Below are positions 8,095 through 16,250 of a stretch of 19,957 bases of DNA, in pieces (the stretch's first letter is position 1; each line of letters opens with the position of its first letter). The stretch is from Pseudomonadota bacterium. GTDB taxonomy: Bacteria; Pseudomonadota; Alphaproteobacteria; Micropepsales; Micropepsaceae. The stretch spans positions 1 through 19,957 of the forward strand of contig JAKAVI010000018.1 in NCBI GenBank assembly GCA_021817355.1, given 5' to 3'. Below the pieces are notes generated by a model that ran no database searches, was not told the DNA's origin, and saw only the letters and a list, made by a program, of their open reading frames with translations. The translations under genes and the position numbers were made by a program.

Positions 8095-8108
8095 TTGAAA
8101 CAACTCAA
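8095..8108 (+). promoter_or_regulatory. Possible FNR/FixK-type site upstream of the secreted His/Cys protein
   Basis: TTGA-AACAAC-TCAA fits the TTGA-N6-TCAA core of the CRP/FNR superfamily; the fifth positions of the arms (A and C) are not symmetric. The extended repeat GTTGA...TCAAC runs from 8094 to 8109. Its centre is only 33 bases before the ATG at 8135, too close for class II activation. If real it would more likely repress by covering the promoter. Confidence 0.3.
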
Positions 8109-8134
8109 CTCTGCGCATTTGAGGAGGAACCATC

Positions 8135-8542
8135 ATGAAGCACGGATATACGCGTTATTTGGGCGCCGCGATGCTTATCGCAGGGCTCTCCGCAGCACCG
8201 GCCCTGGCTGGCGGCAATCTGACAACGGAGATCAACACCGCAGCTCTTCATGCCAGACTATCTGCCAAGGCCAGCACCCTGAAGATGGTGCATGCCCACA
8301 TGCATCATGCCCTCAATTGCCTCGCCGGCCCCAAAGGCAAAGGTTTTGACAGCGCCGCCTTGGACCCGTGCAAGAATGAGGGTAATGGCGCGATCAGCGA
8401 CGCCACCAGCGCCGCCATGAAGCAGCGTCTCGAAGAGGTTGCGCAACTCCTGCAAAAAGGACTGAGCGACAAGAACCTCGGCACTGCAAAGGCGACCGCC
8501 GCCAAAGTCGAGGCGGAACTGGACGGCATGACCAAGAAATAG
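8135..8542 (+). CDS. Small secreted His/Cys-containing protein, function unknown
   Basis: The 135-residue protein has a clear Sec signal peptide: basic start, hydrophobic core at about 9-20, and cleavage after ALA at 25. The mature part is mostly helical. It contains a histidine cluster HAHMHH (53-58) and two cysteines (62 and 79) set in GPKGKGFD and DPCKNEGNGAI, then an amphipathic helix to the end. The His and Cys grouping suggests metal or haem binding or a disulfide, but no CxxCH or other named motif is present. I recall similar short exported proteins in other proteobacteria without an assigned function. The start is secure: GAGGAGG at 8121-8127 precedes the ATG. It ends one base from the stop of a convergent DsbD-like gene, whose product could act on its cysteines; this is speculation from position alone. 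Confidence 0.82.
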   Translation: MKHGYTRYLGAAMLIAGLSAAPALAGGNLTTEINTAALHARLSAKASTLKMVHAHMHHALNCLAGPKGKGFDSAALDPCKNEGNGAISDATSAAMKQRLEEVAQLLQKGLSDKNLGTAKATAAKVEAELDGMTKK

Positions 8543-8543
8543 C

Positions 8544-10628
8544 TCAGCCAGGCTGCGGGGGCGGGCCGAGCAGGTGCAACAGATCATCCGGGGTGAGGAT
8601 CTGAGGCAGCACCTTCGCCCGCGCAGCTCGCGGGGCATAGTAGAGGTAGAGCGGAACACCGGCCCGTCCATGGGCCTGCAGCAAGGCTGTGATCTCTGGA
8701 TTGCGGCTGGTCCAGTCCGCCACCAGATAGGCAACATGGTCGCGCTTAAAGGCACGCTGGACACTTGGTGCCTCTAGGGCCAGTTTTTCATTGACGAGGC
8801 AGGTGATGCACCACGCGGCGGTGGCATCGACAAAGACCGGCCGGGCTTTCTGGCGCAGCTGCGCGAGCCGTTGCGCCGTGAAGGGCTGTGCATTGAGCCC
8901 GGTGGCGGCGACTGCCTTGGTGGCCCCACGTGCGCCGCTGTCTTGATAGACAAGACCAAGCCCGCTCAAGGACGCCACCAGCGCGAGCGCACTTGCGAGC
9001 CCGCCGGCACGCCGCCAGAATGGCCCGGCCTGACGGCTCGCACTAAAGGACCAGGCAGCAAAGCCAACACCGATCATCGCCCCCAGACTTTCGATCAAGG
9101 CAGCCGCACCGGCCTCCTGGGTCAGGACCCAAAGCAGCCAAGCACTGGCGCCATACATGGGAAAGGCCAGGGCCTCACGCAGGCGTATCATCCAAATGCC
9201 CGGGCGGGGCAGCCAGCGGCGCCAGCGGGGCACCAGTGCCAGGAGCACAAAGGGGGCCGCAAAGCCGACGCCAAGCGCGATAAAGACCAGCATGGCCACG
9301 GCAGCATTTTGCGACAGCGCGTAACCAAGTGCGGCCGCCATGAACGGCGCCGTGCACGGGGCCGATACGCCAACCGCGAGCAGCCCGGTGAAGAAGGCAC
9401 CCCACCCATCGGCGCGACCGGCAAGCCGGCCGCCTCCGCCAAAACCTCGTTCGAGTTCGACCGCCCCTGAAAAATTCAGTCCCACGGCAAAAAGGAGCAG
9501 GGCAAAGAGCGCGACAAAGAGCGGCTGCTGCAACTGGAAACCCCAACCCACCGCGAGCCCGCCGGCCCGCAGGAACACGGCGCCAGCGCCCAGACCGACG
9601 AACCCCAGGAGAACGCCAGCACCATAGGCAAAACCCTGCACTGCCACGCGCGCGCGATGACGCTCTGCACTCTCGGCGAGTGCGAGAATCTTGATCGCCA
9701 GAACCGGCAGCACGCAGGGCATGAGATTGAGGATGAGCCCGCCTGCCAGCGCGAGCACCAGCGCGACGATCAGGCTCTGCGTTGCCCTCCGGGCAAAATC
9801 GACTCTGGGTACCGCGCCGTGGGGGGCATCAATGGCAAGCGCCGTGACCGCGCCGCTGGCATCGCGCAATTCGAGCACACCCTTCAGAGGACCGCGCTGG
9901 TGGGGACGGGCCTCAAGCTCAAGGGCAACGCCGCTGCGCAGCCGCCGCAGGCGTTGCGCGGCGCTGGGCACGATCTGTCCACCGTGCAAGGGCGCAAAAA
10001 GCGCAGTCACAGGTGCAGCTGAAGAAAGCTCGGGGGAAGCCAAGAAGAGAACGAGCTGCGTGCCATGGCGCCCATAACGTACCTGGTAGGGCGAGGGTAC
10101 AGGCAGCCTGGCTCGGGCGGCCGCGAACTGGGCGGCAATGGTCGCATAGGGCACAGCCGGTGCCGCACTGATGGTGACGGGAAGCGTCAGTTCGGCAGAT
10201 TGGGGAATGCAGATCTCTTTACAGACAAGCCACTGGGCAGCGGCCCTGAGCGTGACCACACGACCTGGGCGTACCCCGCTGGGGGCCACAAGGTGGGTCA
10301 GCAGCCAGACCTTGTGCTCGTAGCCGTAATCAATCAACGGACCGGTCGCCAGCCGTTGCGGATAGGGCCACAGCAACGGACCTGCGCGCCAGCCTCTGGG
10401 CAATGTCCAGGCCAGTGTCGTGGGGGTTCCGGCCGCACCGGGATTGCGCCAATAGGTGTGCCACCCCGCCGGAATATCCTGTTCGAACGCGATCCTGAGC
10501 CGGCCTCCAGGCGCCACGCTGGTGGTCTCGCTGATCAGCCGGACACGGACGTTGGGCGCTCCGGCCATCGCCCCCGCAGGAGCCAGGGCAAGGAAAAACA
10601 GCAGCAACAGAGCAACACGACGCGCCAT
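8544..10628 (-). CDS. DsbD/ScsB-like protein-disulfide reductase with C-terminal thioredoxin domain
   Basis: Proteins of this type carry electrons from cytoplasmic thioredoxin across the inner membrane to periplasmic thiol proteins. The 694-residue product has a signal peptide (about 1-22, ending AGAMAG). A periplasmic N-terminal domain carries the Cys pair CKEIC (C136, C140). The central transmembrane domain (about 285-560) has the paired redox cysteines in MPCVLP (C305) and APCTAPF (C425). The C-terminal thioredoxin-like domain has WCITC (C607, C610). All six redox cysteines expected of a complete relay are present. The long N-terminal domain with WHTYWRNPG is closer to ScsB than to classic E. 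coli DsbD, so I leave the symbol blank. There is no convincing Shine-Dalgarno before the ATG at 10628. It converges on the secreted His/Cys gene with one base between stops. Confidence 0.92.
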   Translation of the reverse strand: MARRVALLLLFFLALAPAGAMAGAPNVRVRLISETTSVAPGGRLRIAFEQDIPAGWHTYWRNPGAAGTPTTLAWTLPRGWRAGPLLWPYPQRLATGPLIDYGYEHKVWLLTHLVAPSGVRPGRVVTLRAAAQWLVCKEICIPQSAELTLPVTISAAPAVPYATIAAQFAAARARLPVPSPYQVRYGRHGTQLVLFLASPELSSAAPVTALFAPLHGGQIVPSAAQRLRRLRSGVALELEARPHQRGPLKGVLELRDASGAVTALAIDAPHGAVPRVDFARRATQSLIVALVLALAGGLILNLMPCVLPVLAIKILALAESAERHRARVAVQGFAYGAGVLLGFVGLGAGAVFLRAGGLAVGWGFQLQQPLFVALFALLLFAVGLNFSGAVELERGFGGGGRLAGRADGWGAFFTGLLAVGVSAPCTAPFMAAALGYALSQNAAVAMLVFIALGVGFAAPFVLLALVPRWRRWLPRPGIWMIRLREALAFPMYGASAWLLWVLTQEAGAAALIESLGAMIGVGFAAWSFSASRQAGPFWRRAGGLASALALVASLSGLGLVYQDSGARGATKAVAATGLNAQPFTAQRLAQLRQKARPVFVDATAAWCITCLVNEKLALEAPSVQRAFKRDHVAYLVADWTSRNPEITALLQAHGRAGVPLYLYYAPRAARAKVLPQILTPDDLLHLLGPPPQPG

Positions 10629-10657
10629 GGCTTGCTATAACCCGGCCCGCCGAAGCT

Positions 10658-10673
10658 CGCTAGCGCCATAGCG
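10658..10673. repeat. Inverted repeat in the divergent dsbD-like / oxidoreductase promoter gap
   Basis: CGCTA-GCGCCA-TAGCG forms a 5+5 inverted repeat within the 112-base gap between the divergent genes. It could be an operator for either, but the arms are short and no known regulator consensus is matched. Confidence 0.25.
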
Positions 10674-10740
10674 CAGCACTCGGCAAAGACCTCAGGCCTC
10701 GGCTAGGCTGGGATCCAAAGCTCACACCAAGGAGTGTCAT

Positions 10741-11751
10741 ATGCCAGTTATGAACCGCCAATGGATTTTGGCCCGCCGCCCTGTTGGCGAGATCGCCGCC
10801 GGCGATCTTGAGCTGCGCGAGACGCCGATCCCCGAACCTGCTGAGGGGGAATTTCTGGCGCGCACGATCTACCTGTCGCTCGACCCCACCAACCGCATCT
10901 GGATGAGTGACCAGGACCAGTACATGCCTCCGGTCAATCTGGGCGAGGTGATGCGCGGCGGTACCTTGGGGGTCGTGGCGCGCTCACGCCATCCGGGCTT
11001 TCAGCCGGGCGATATTGTTTCGGGCATAGGTGGGTGGCAGGACTACGCATTGGCCCATATGGCGCAGAAGTTGCCGGCGCGGCGGGACCTGCCATTGCCG
11101 GCCTATATGAGCGTTCTGGGCATGACCGGCGCAACGGCCTATTTTGGCCTTCTGGAAATCGGCAAGCCGCAGGCAGGTGAGACGCTGGTGGTATCGGCCG
11201 CCGCAGGCGCGGTCGGCTCCATCGTCGGGCAGATCGGAAAGCTCAAGGGGTGCCATGTCGTCGGCATTGCCGGCTCTGACGAAAAATGCCGCCATGTGGT
11301 GGCAGACCTTGGCTTCGATGCCTGCCTCAACTACCGCAAGCCAAGCTTTGCGCAAGAGCTTACTGCCGCCTGCCCGCGCGGCATTGATATCGATTTTGAG
11401 AATGTCGGCGGCACCATTCTCGATGACATTCTTGCCCGCATCAATCTGAGGGCGCGTATCGTGCTGTGCGGACTGATCGCGAGCTACAACGCCCAGGCCC
11501 CAGTACCTGGTCCTTATAATTTTGCCCAGCTGCTGATGAAACGAGCCCATCTGGAGGGCTTCATCATTTCCGACTACATGCGGCGTATGAAAGAGTTCTG
11601 GAACGAGATGAGCGGCTGGGTGCGAAGCGGACAGATCAAGTATGATGTCACCATCGTGCGCGGTCTGGAGCAGGCTCCCGGGGCGCTGAAGCTGCTTTTT
11701 ACCGGTGGCAATACCGGCAAGCTTCTGCTGCAGCTCAGTGACGAGCCGTGA
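10741..11751 (+). CDS. Zinc-independent NADP(H)-dependent oxidoreductase, MDR superfamily (LTB4DH/CurA-like)
   Basis: The 336-residue protein belongs to the leukotriene B4 dehydrogenase / prostaglandin reductase / CurA branch of the medium-chain reductases, which reduce the double bond of alpha,beta-unsaturated carbonyls with NADPH. Evidence is the N-terminal YLSLDPTNR (44-52), GMTGATAYFGL (127-137) and the nucleotide-binding AAAGAVGSIVGQ (153-164) followed by GIAGSDEKC. The cysteine and histidine ligands of zinc alcohol dehydrogenases are missing, as expected. The physiological substrate is unknown; detoxification of reactive enones is a common guess for the family. AAGGAG at 10729-10734 supports the ATG at 10741 over the one at 10750. 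The stop TGA shares its last base with the rsmD ATG, so rsmD is probably translationally coupled. Confidence 0.93.
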   Translation: MPVMNRQWILARRPVGEIAAGDLELRETPIPEPAEGEFLARTIYLSLDPTNRIWMSDQDQYMPPVNLGEVMRGGTLGVVARSRHPGFQPGDIVSGIGGWQDYALAHMAQKLPARRDLPLPAYMSVLGMTGATAYFGLLEIGKPQAGETLVVSAAAGAVGSIVGQIGKLKGCHVVGIAGSDEKCRHVVADLGFDACLNYRKPSFAQELTAACPRGIDIDFENVGGTILDDILARINLRARIVLCGLIASYNAQAPVPGPYNFAQLLMKRAHLEGFIISDYMRRMKEFWNEMSGWVRSGQIKYDVTIVRGLEQAPGALKLLFTGGNTGKLLLQLSDEP

Positions 11752-12332
11752 TGCGCATTACGGCGGGACGCTTCAAGGGTCGCACCTTGCAGGCACCTTC
11801 GGATCAACGCACCCGCCCGACCTCGGACAAGGTGCGCCAAGCCGTATTCAATATACTCGCGCATGGCGAGATCGGCGCCAGCTTTGCCCTCGAGGGCGCG
11901 GCCGTGATCGATGTCTTTGCCGGCACCGGTGCCATGGGTCTTGAGGCTCTCTCGCGCGGCGCAGGGTTTTGCCTCTTCGTCGAGGACGCTGCCGCCGCCA
12001 GAGCCCTCATCCGCCAGAATGTTGAGGCGCTGGGAGTTTGCGGTGTCACCAAAATCTGGCGGCGTGACGGTACTGCGCTCGGACCACTGCCTACCACCGC
12101 CAGGGGACCCTTCACGCTGGCAGTGCTTGATCCGCCTTATCGGCAAGGGTTGCTGGCGCCGGCGCTGCGGGCGCTGTCCGAGGGTGGCTGGCTGTTGCCA
12201 GGAGCGCTGGCCATCGCCGAGGCGGCCGCGGAGGACGAAGTCGACCTGCCGTCGGGATATGAGCGTCTCGACCTGCGCAAATATGGCGAAAGCAAAATCC
12301 TGATCCTGCGTTTTGCTCCCCAAATGCCTTAA
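11751..12332 (+). CDS. rsmD: 16S rRNA (guanine(966)-N(2))-methyltransferase RsmD
   Basis: RsmD methylates G966 of 16S rRNA during assembly of the 30S subunit, using S-adenosylmethionine. The 193-residue length is normal. Family hallmarks are the N-terminal ITAGRFKGRTL (3-13) and RPTSDKVRQAVFNIL (22-36), the SAM-binding DVFAGTGAMG (54-63) and the catalytic DPPY (127-130). The ATG at 11751 follows an in-frame GTG at 11748; the ATG is preferred because the family starts MRI. The start overlaps the stop of the upstream oxidoreductase by one base. The stop TAA (12330-12332) overlaps the stop of the convergent MFS gene (12329-12331) within TTAA. Confidence 0.95.
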   Translation: MRITAGRFKGRTLQAPSDQRTRPTSDKVRQAVFNILAHGEIGASFALEGAAVIDVFAGTGAMGLEALSRGAGFCLFVEDAAAARALIRQNVEALGVCGVTKIWRRDGTALGPLPTTARGPFTLAVLDPPYRQGLLAPALRALSEGGWLLPGALAIAEAAAEDEVDLPSGYERLDLRKYGESKILILRFAPQMP

Positions 12333-13534
12333 ATGCACCCGTGGTCTGCGCCCTCTGCCAGCGGCGCGATCACCATCTGCGCTGCAGAATTGCCGGTATC
12401 TGTCGTTCTGTAATGGCGGTAGAGCAGCACGAAGACGGCTACAACCCCGGGCAGCGAGAGAAGTATAACTGTCCTTAGCCCTCCGCCAGCATGCACCAGC
12501 AGCGCCGCGGTGATGAGCGCGGTGCTGCCGCCAATGTCCCAGCCACCTTCGGCGGCAATGTGAAAGCGTGCCACGCAGGGCGAGGCCTGGGACTTGTTGT
12601 AGACCACGGTCATCAGTGTGGGTACGTAAAGGCAACTGACAAGGGCACCGAGCGCATTGGCGAACACCGCAAAGCCGGCGTCGCCGATGCTTGCCGCCCG
12701 CACCAAAGTAACCGTTGCAAGAACGCTGAGCGCGATGAAGGCCGCACGCCGGCCGTGACCATCATCAATCAGCCGGCCAAGCACAAGTCCTCCCACCGCT
12801 CCTGCCAGTGCGGCGACCGCCATCGCTCCGCCATAGCTTTGGAAGTTTTCACCGAGTGACATGAACAGCGCCAGTTGCCAGCCGAAATAAAGCCCACAGG
12901 CGATCCAGCCATCGCAGACAAAAAGCAGGACACCCGGCAAGGCCGCGCGCAGCGCCGCCGGCGCGCGGCGCTTGGGCGTAATGTTTGGCGTCCACAAAAG
13001 GGGCGCGGCCGCGCTCAGAAGTATGAGGGCAGTCGCACCAAAGGCGAGATCGGGTCCGAACCTCGTCAGCGCCCATCCCGCAAGCAGGGGTGCGGCAATA
13101 CCGATCATAGCCGCCATGGCTTCGCGTACCCCCACCTGTTGGCCACGCTGATGGGCATCACCGAGTGAGGCAAAGACAGCGTGATAGCTGGTCCAGTAAA
13201 GGCTGTCACCGACCGCCGAAACGCCGATCAGAAGATAGAGGCTGGGGCCGATACCATGCACCGTGGCAAGAACCGGATACTGCAGGGCGGAGACGATGGT
13301 GCCTGCTATCAGAATTGGCTTCAGCCCAAAGCGCAGCGAAAGTGGCAGCAGCAGTGGCCGCATCAAAAAACGCCCCAAAAGGACGGTGGCGAGCGAGGCA
13401 AGCACGGCCGGTAATGACAAACCCGCCTTCAGCAGAAAGACCGTATAGAAAGCACCGCTGCCGGTCAGCGCCAGGGAGTGGATGCCATAATGCAGATTGA
13501 GCAGGTTGACTGAGCGGTTACGAAAATAGGCCAT
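12329..13534 (-). CDS. MFS transporter, substrate unknown
   Basis: The 401-residue protein is hydrophobic throughout, with about twelve predicted membrane helices in two halves. A short cytoplasmic loop near residues 65-70 (RFGLKP) matches the loop 2-3 region of the major facilitator superfamily. A basic central loop (NITPKRRAP, about residue 187) divides the halves. It is an inner-membrane secondary transporter; neither substrate nor direction of transport can be read. The gene begins 59 bases after mutL on the same strand and may be co-transcribed with it. There is no good Shine-Dalgarno before the ATG at 13534. Its stop overlaps the rsmD stop on the other strand, leaving no room for a terminator. 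Confidence 0.86.
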   Translation of the reverse strand: MAYFRNRSVNLLNLHYGIHSLALTGSGAFYTVFLLKAGLSLPAVLASLATVLLGRFLMRPLLLPLSLRFGLKPILIAGTIVSALQYPVLATVHGIGPSLYLLIGVSAVGDSLYWTSYHAVFASLGDAHQRGQQVGVREAMAAMIGIAAPLLAGWALTRFGPDLAFGATALILLSAAAPLLWTPNITPKRRAPAALRAALPGVLLFVCDGWIACGLYFGWQLALFMSLGENFQSYGGAMAVAALAGAVGGLVLGRLIDDGHGRRAAFIALSVLATVTLVRAASIGDAGFAVFANALGALVSCLYVPTLMTVVYNKSQASPCVARFHIAAEGGWDIGGSTALITAALLVHAGGGLRTVILLSLPGVVAVFVLLYRHYRTTDTGNSAAQMVIAPLAEGADHGCI

Positions 13535-13593
13535 GATCGAAAGCCGCCATTGCGGGTAAAATTGAACTTGTCGTAACGCTCAGAAATGCCCCC

Positions 13594-15372
13594 TCAGCGC
13601 CGGCCAAACAGACGCTCGATGTCGGCGAGCTTGAGCTCGACATAGGTAGGGCGGCCGTGATTGCACTGGCCACTATGAGGCGTGGCTTCCATTTCGCGCA
13701 ACAGCGCATTCATCTCCTCGGCCGTAAGCCGCCTGCCTGCGCGCACCGACATGTGGCAGGCCAGTGTCCCGGCAACCTCGTCCAGGCGCTCCTTGAGCGT
13801 GAGGGCATGGGCGCTTTCGGCAAGCTCATCGGCCAGATCGCGGATCAGCCCAGCGATATCAAGCTTGCCCAGCATGGCAGGGGTTTGCCGCACCAAGATG
13901 GCATCCGGGCCGAAGGCTTCCAGGATGAGACCCAGTTCAGCAAATTCGTCAACCCTTGCGCACAACCGCGTCACATCCGTCGGATCAAGGTTCACCACTT
14001 CGGGGATGAGCAAGGGTTGCGCCGCAATGGCCCCCTGGGCCATCGCCCGCTTCATGCGTTCATAAACCAGCCGCTCATGGGCAGCATGCTGGTCGACGAT
14101 GACGATACCGTCCTTGGTCTGCGCTACCACATAGGTTTCGTGCAACTGGGCGCGTGCGAGCCCCAGGGGATAATTGTTCTGTTCCGTGGAAGGTGGCGGC
14201 ACCACCGGCAATGCCGGTGGTGCCTGCCACAACAGATCCGCCTGGGAACCTGCGGCCAAGGGCGCCATTGGCGCGGAGGCGTAGCGAACCGGGGCAGGAT
14301 GTGGACGAAACGCCGCGAGCGCCGCGCCTGCCACGGTGGTGGCGGCTCTATGGCCGGCGCGGTCGAGCGCCTGTTTCAGCGCCGACACGATCAGTCCGCG
14401 CACCAGACCGGCGTCGCGAAAGCGCACTTCGCTCTTGGCCGGATGCACATTGACGTCCACGAAAGCCGGATCACAGGTCAAAAACAGCGCCAGGGCCGGA
14501 TGGCGATCGCGCGCCAAAAAATCCGCGTAGGCGCCGCGCACCGCACCGATCAGGAGCTTGTCACGAACTGGCCGTCCGTTGACGAACAGAAACTGAGCCA
14601 TGGCGTTGGCCCGGTTATAGGTCGGAAGACCAGCATAGCCTTCGAGGCGCACGGCCTCGCGCACGGCGTCTATGGCCACAGCATTTGCGGCAAAATCCTG
14701 TCCCATGATGTGGGTGAGGCGCGCCAGAGCATCTTCCTGGGCCGGCAGGTCAAGGCACCTGCGTCCATCGAGGGTAAGGCTGAACGCAATCTGCGGCCGT
14801 GCCATGGCAAGACGCTTGACCACATCCTGTGTCGCCAGATCCTCGCTGCGGCTCGATTTGAGAAATTTGAGCCGCGCCGGAGTAGCAAAGAACAGGTCGC
14901 GGACTTCCACTCTGGTGCCGCTTTGGCCGCTGGCGCGAAAGCCGATCGGATAGGGTCCTTGGCGCAGGCCTCCTGCGAGCGCAATGGCATGGGCCTCGCT
15001 TTCTGCGGTACGACTGGCGACGACCAGGCGGGCAACCGCACCGATCGAGGGCAAGGCCTCGCCGCGAAATCCCATGGTAGCGATCTGCGTCAGATCATCA
15101 GTGCCATCGCGACAGGGAAGTTTGGAGGTGGCATGCCGCTCCACCGCCAGGGCCAGCTCATCGGCCGCCATGCCCACACCATCATCCTCCACGAGTATGA
15201 GGCTGGCACCGCCCTGGGCAACCGCGATCTCAATACGCTGCGCGCCCGCATCGAGGGCGTTTTCGACCAGTTCCTTGACGGCACTGGCCGGCCGCTCGAT
15301 GACCTCGCCGGCCGCGATACGGTTTACCGTGCCCTCGTCAAGCCGGCGGATCTTGGGTGAGTCGGACGCCAT
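13594..15372 (-). CDS. mutL: DNA mismatch repair protein MutL with endonuclease motifs
   Basis: MutL links mismatch recognition by MutS to strand removal. The 592-residue protein has the GHKL ATPase domain at 1 to about 335: the catalytic Glu and metal-binding Asn in [11 protein letters not shown] (E34, N38), DGVGM (64-68) and GFRGEAL (101-107). A proline/alanine-rich linker (about 350-400) follows. The C-terminal dimerisation domain carries the nicking endonuclease motif DQHA(X)2E(X)4E at 427-438, ACHMSVR at 538-544 and CNHGRP at 570-575. E. coli MutL lacks this nuclease site, so this host probably uses methyl-independent mismatch repair; that is inferred from the family. The start at 15372 has AGGA about 9 bases upstream. 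A hairpin with an 8-bp stem lies 55-83 bases upstream. The MFS gene follows 59 bases after its stop. Confidence 0.97.
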   Translation of the reverse strand: MASDSPKIRRLDEGTVNRIAAGEVIERPASAVKELVENALDAGAQRIEIAVAQGGASLILVEDDGVGMAADELALAVERHATSKLPCRDGTDDLTQIATMGFRGEALPSIGAVARLVVASRTAESEAHAIALAGGLRQGPYPIGFRASGQSGTRVEVRDLFFATPARLKFLKSSRSEDLATQDVVKRLAMARPQIAFSLTLDGRRCLDLPAQEDALARLTHIMGQDFAANAVAIDAVREAVRLEGYAGLPTYNRANAMAQFLFVNGRPVRDKLLIGAVRGAYADFLARDRHPALALFLTCDPAFVDVNVHPAKSEVRFRDAGLVRGLIVSALKQALDRAGHRAATTVAGAALAAFRPHPAPVRYASAPMAPLAAGSQADLLWQAPPALPVVPPPSTEQNNYPLGLARAQLHETYVVAQTKDGIVIVDQHAAHERLVYERMKRAMAQGAIAAQPLLIPEVVNLDPTDVTRLCARVDEFAELGLILEAFGPDAILVRQTPAMLGKLDIAGLIRDLADELAESAHALTLKERLDEVAGTLACHMSVRAGRRLTAEEMNALLREMEATPHSGQCNHGRPTYVELKLADIERLFGRR

Positions 15373-15426
15373 GGGCTGATCCTAGCAGAGCCGCTAGGGC
15401 GGGTGGCAGCCAGCGTGCGGGCCTTT

Positions 15427-15455
15427 GCCGCGGGCGACTGTGGACAACCCGCGGC
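15427..15455 (-). other. Inverted repeat (hairpin) upstream of mutL with a DnaA-box-like loop
   Basis: GCCGCGGG (15427-15434) and CCCGCGGC (15448-15455) are perfect 8-bp arms around a 13-base loop. On the minus strand the loop starts TTGTCCACA, one base from the DnaA box TTATCCACA. It lies between the small membrane protein gene and mutL; there is no T run. It could be a leader structure, a protein-binding site, or a weak terminator of the upstream gene. Confidence 0.4.
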
Positions 15456-15636
15456 CATCAAAAGGTCACGATTGCACCATCACCGCGCCCAGTTCGGGGT
15501 CCAGGGTCAATCCTGTCGGCTGGCCGCACTAATCCCCTGGAACGATTAACGCCCCCCAGCCCCCGAACCAGGCTTAGCGCCGGCCGGCCGACATCCTCTC
15601 CCCGCACCCCATCTCAGATCCAATCCTTGCGGCGTT

Positions 15637-16002
15637 TTAATAGCCCATGGCGCGCAGTTTTGCGGCCATCTGGCCGAACAGTCCCCCGATCGCGCCGACC
15701 AGCACCGCAATCGTCGTTCCGGTCGCAATGAAGCTGACATAAAGGTCGCCGATGGCGGCGGAAAAGCCAATGCCAACAAAGCCACAGACGCCTCCGGCAA
15801 TGGCACCTGCGGTCGCACTTGCGAACCAGCCATGGCCGGTTACCACGGCGTAGATGTAGGCAGAGGTCGCAGAAATCATCATCCCGCCAAAAAGAAAGAG
15901 ATTCTGGGCCAGCCAGGGAATGAAGTGTCCGCTCACATACATGGTCAGTTGCAGCACAATACCGACAAAGGTGGCCCGGACGAGCGGCACAGGTTCGATC
16001 AC
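15637..16002 (-). CDS. Small inner-membrane protein, function unknown
   Basis: I do not recognise the family. From the GTG at 16002 the protein has 121 residues with about four hydrophobic segments, rich in Gly, Ala and Ile. The segments contain FGGMMISATSAYIYAVV, a GAIAGGVCGFVGIGFSAAIG glycine-rich pair, and a final helix ending GLFGQMAAKLRAMGY. The glycine spacing suggests close helix packing. The GTG is favoured because GGAGGT (complement of 16007-16012) lies 4 bases upstream of it. The alternatives, ATG at 16014 and TTG at 16020, lie over or before this ribosome-binding site and add only 4 or 6 residues. The gene is divergent from the ABC operon, and mutL follows 264 bases downstream. No context assigns a role. 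Confidence 0.72.
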   Translation of the reverse strand: MIEPVPLVRATFVGIVLQLTMYVSGHFIPWLAQNLFLFGGMMISATSAYIYAVVTGHGWFASATAGAIAGGVCGFVGIGFSAAIGDLYVSFIATGTTIAVLVGAIGGLFGQMAAKLRAMGY

Positions 16003-16250
16003 ATCTACCTCCATCCCCAATGCGTCAGACCGGGCGATTGCGGCCTTAAACCGAGACGCGATTTGGCTTTGAGTTGCCTTTGAAGTGCCAAACGCATCCG
16101 GCGGGCAAAGGCGCCACCACAGTGTGATGACCGAAGCGTAACCTTTGTTGGCTTGCGATGCGCGGTGTTTTTTTCTAGACGGCTAGCGCCAGGGCCCGTG
16201 GGCATGCTTGGCGCCAGCGCCCTCACAGGTGAGCAAATCCTCGTGTGCAG

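Noticed and set aside
13657..15360. Open frame of 567 codons antisense to mutL
   Set aside because: It mirrors mutL over nearly its full length; its translation is rich in Arg, His and Gly with no recognisable domain. Long antisense frames are expected in GC-rich genes.
15439..15447. DnaA box as a sign of a replication origin
   Set aside because: Only one near-match is present, with no AT-rich unwinding region, no box cluster and no dnaA/dnaN/parAB-type neighbours.
16165..16180. Poly-T run near 16168-16174 as a terminator
   Set aside because: No GC-rich stem directly precedes it on the plus strand, and no plus-strand gene ends nearby.
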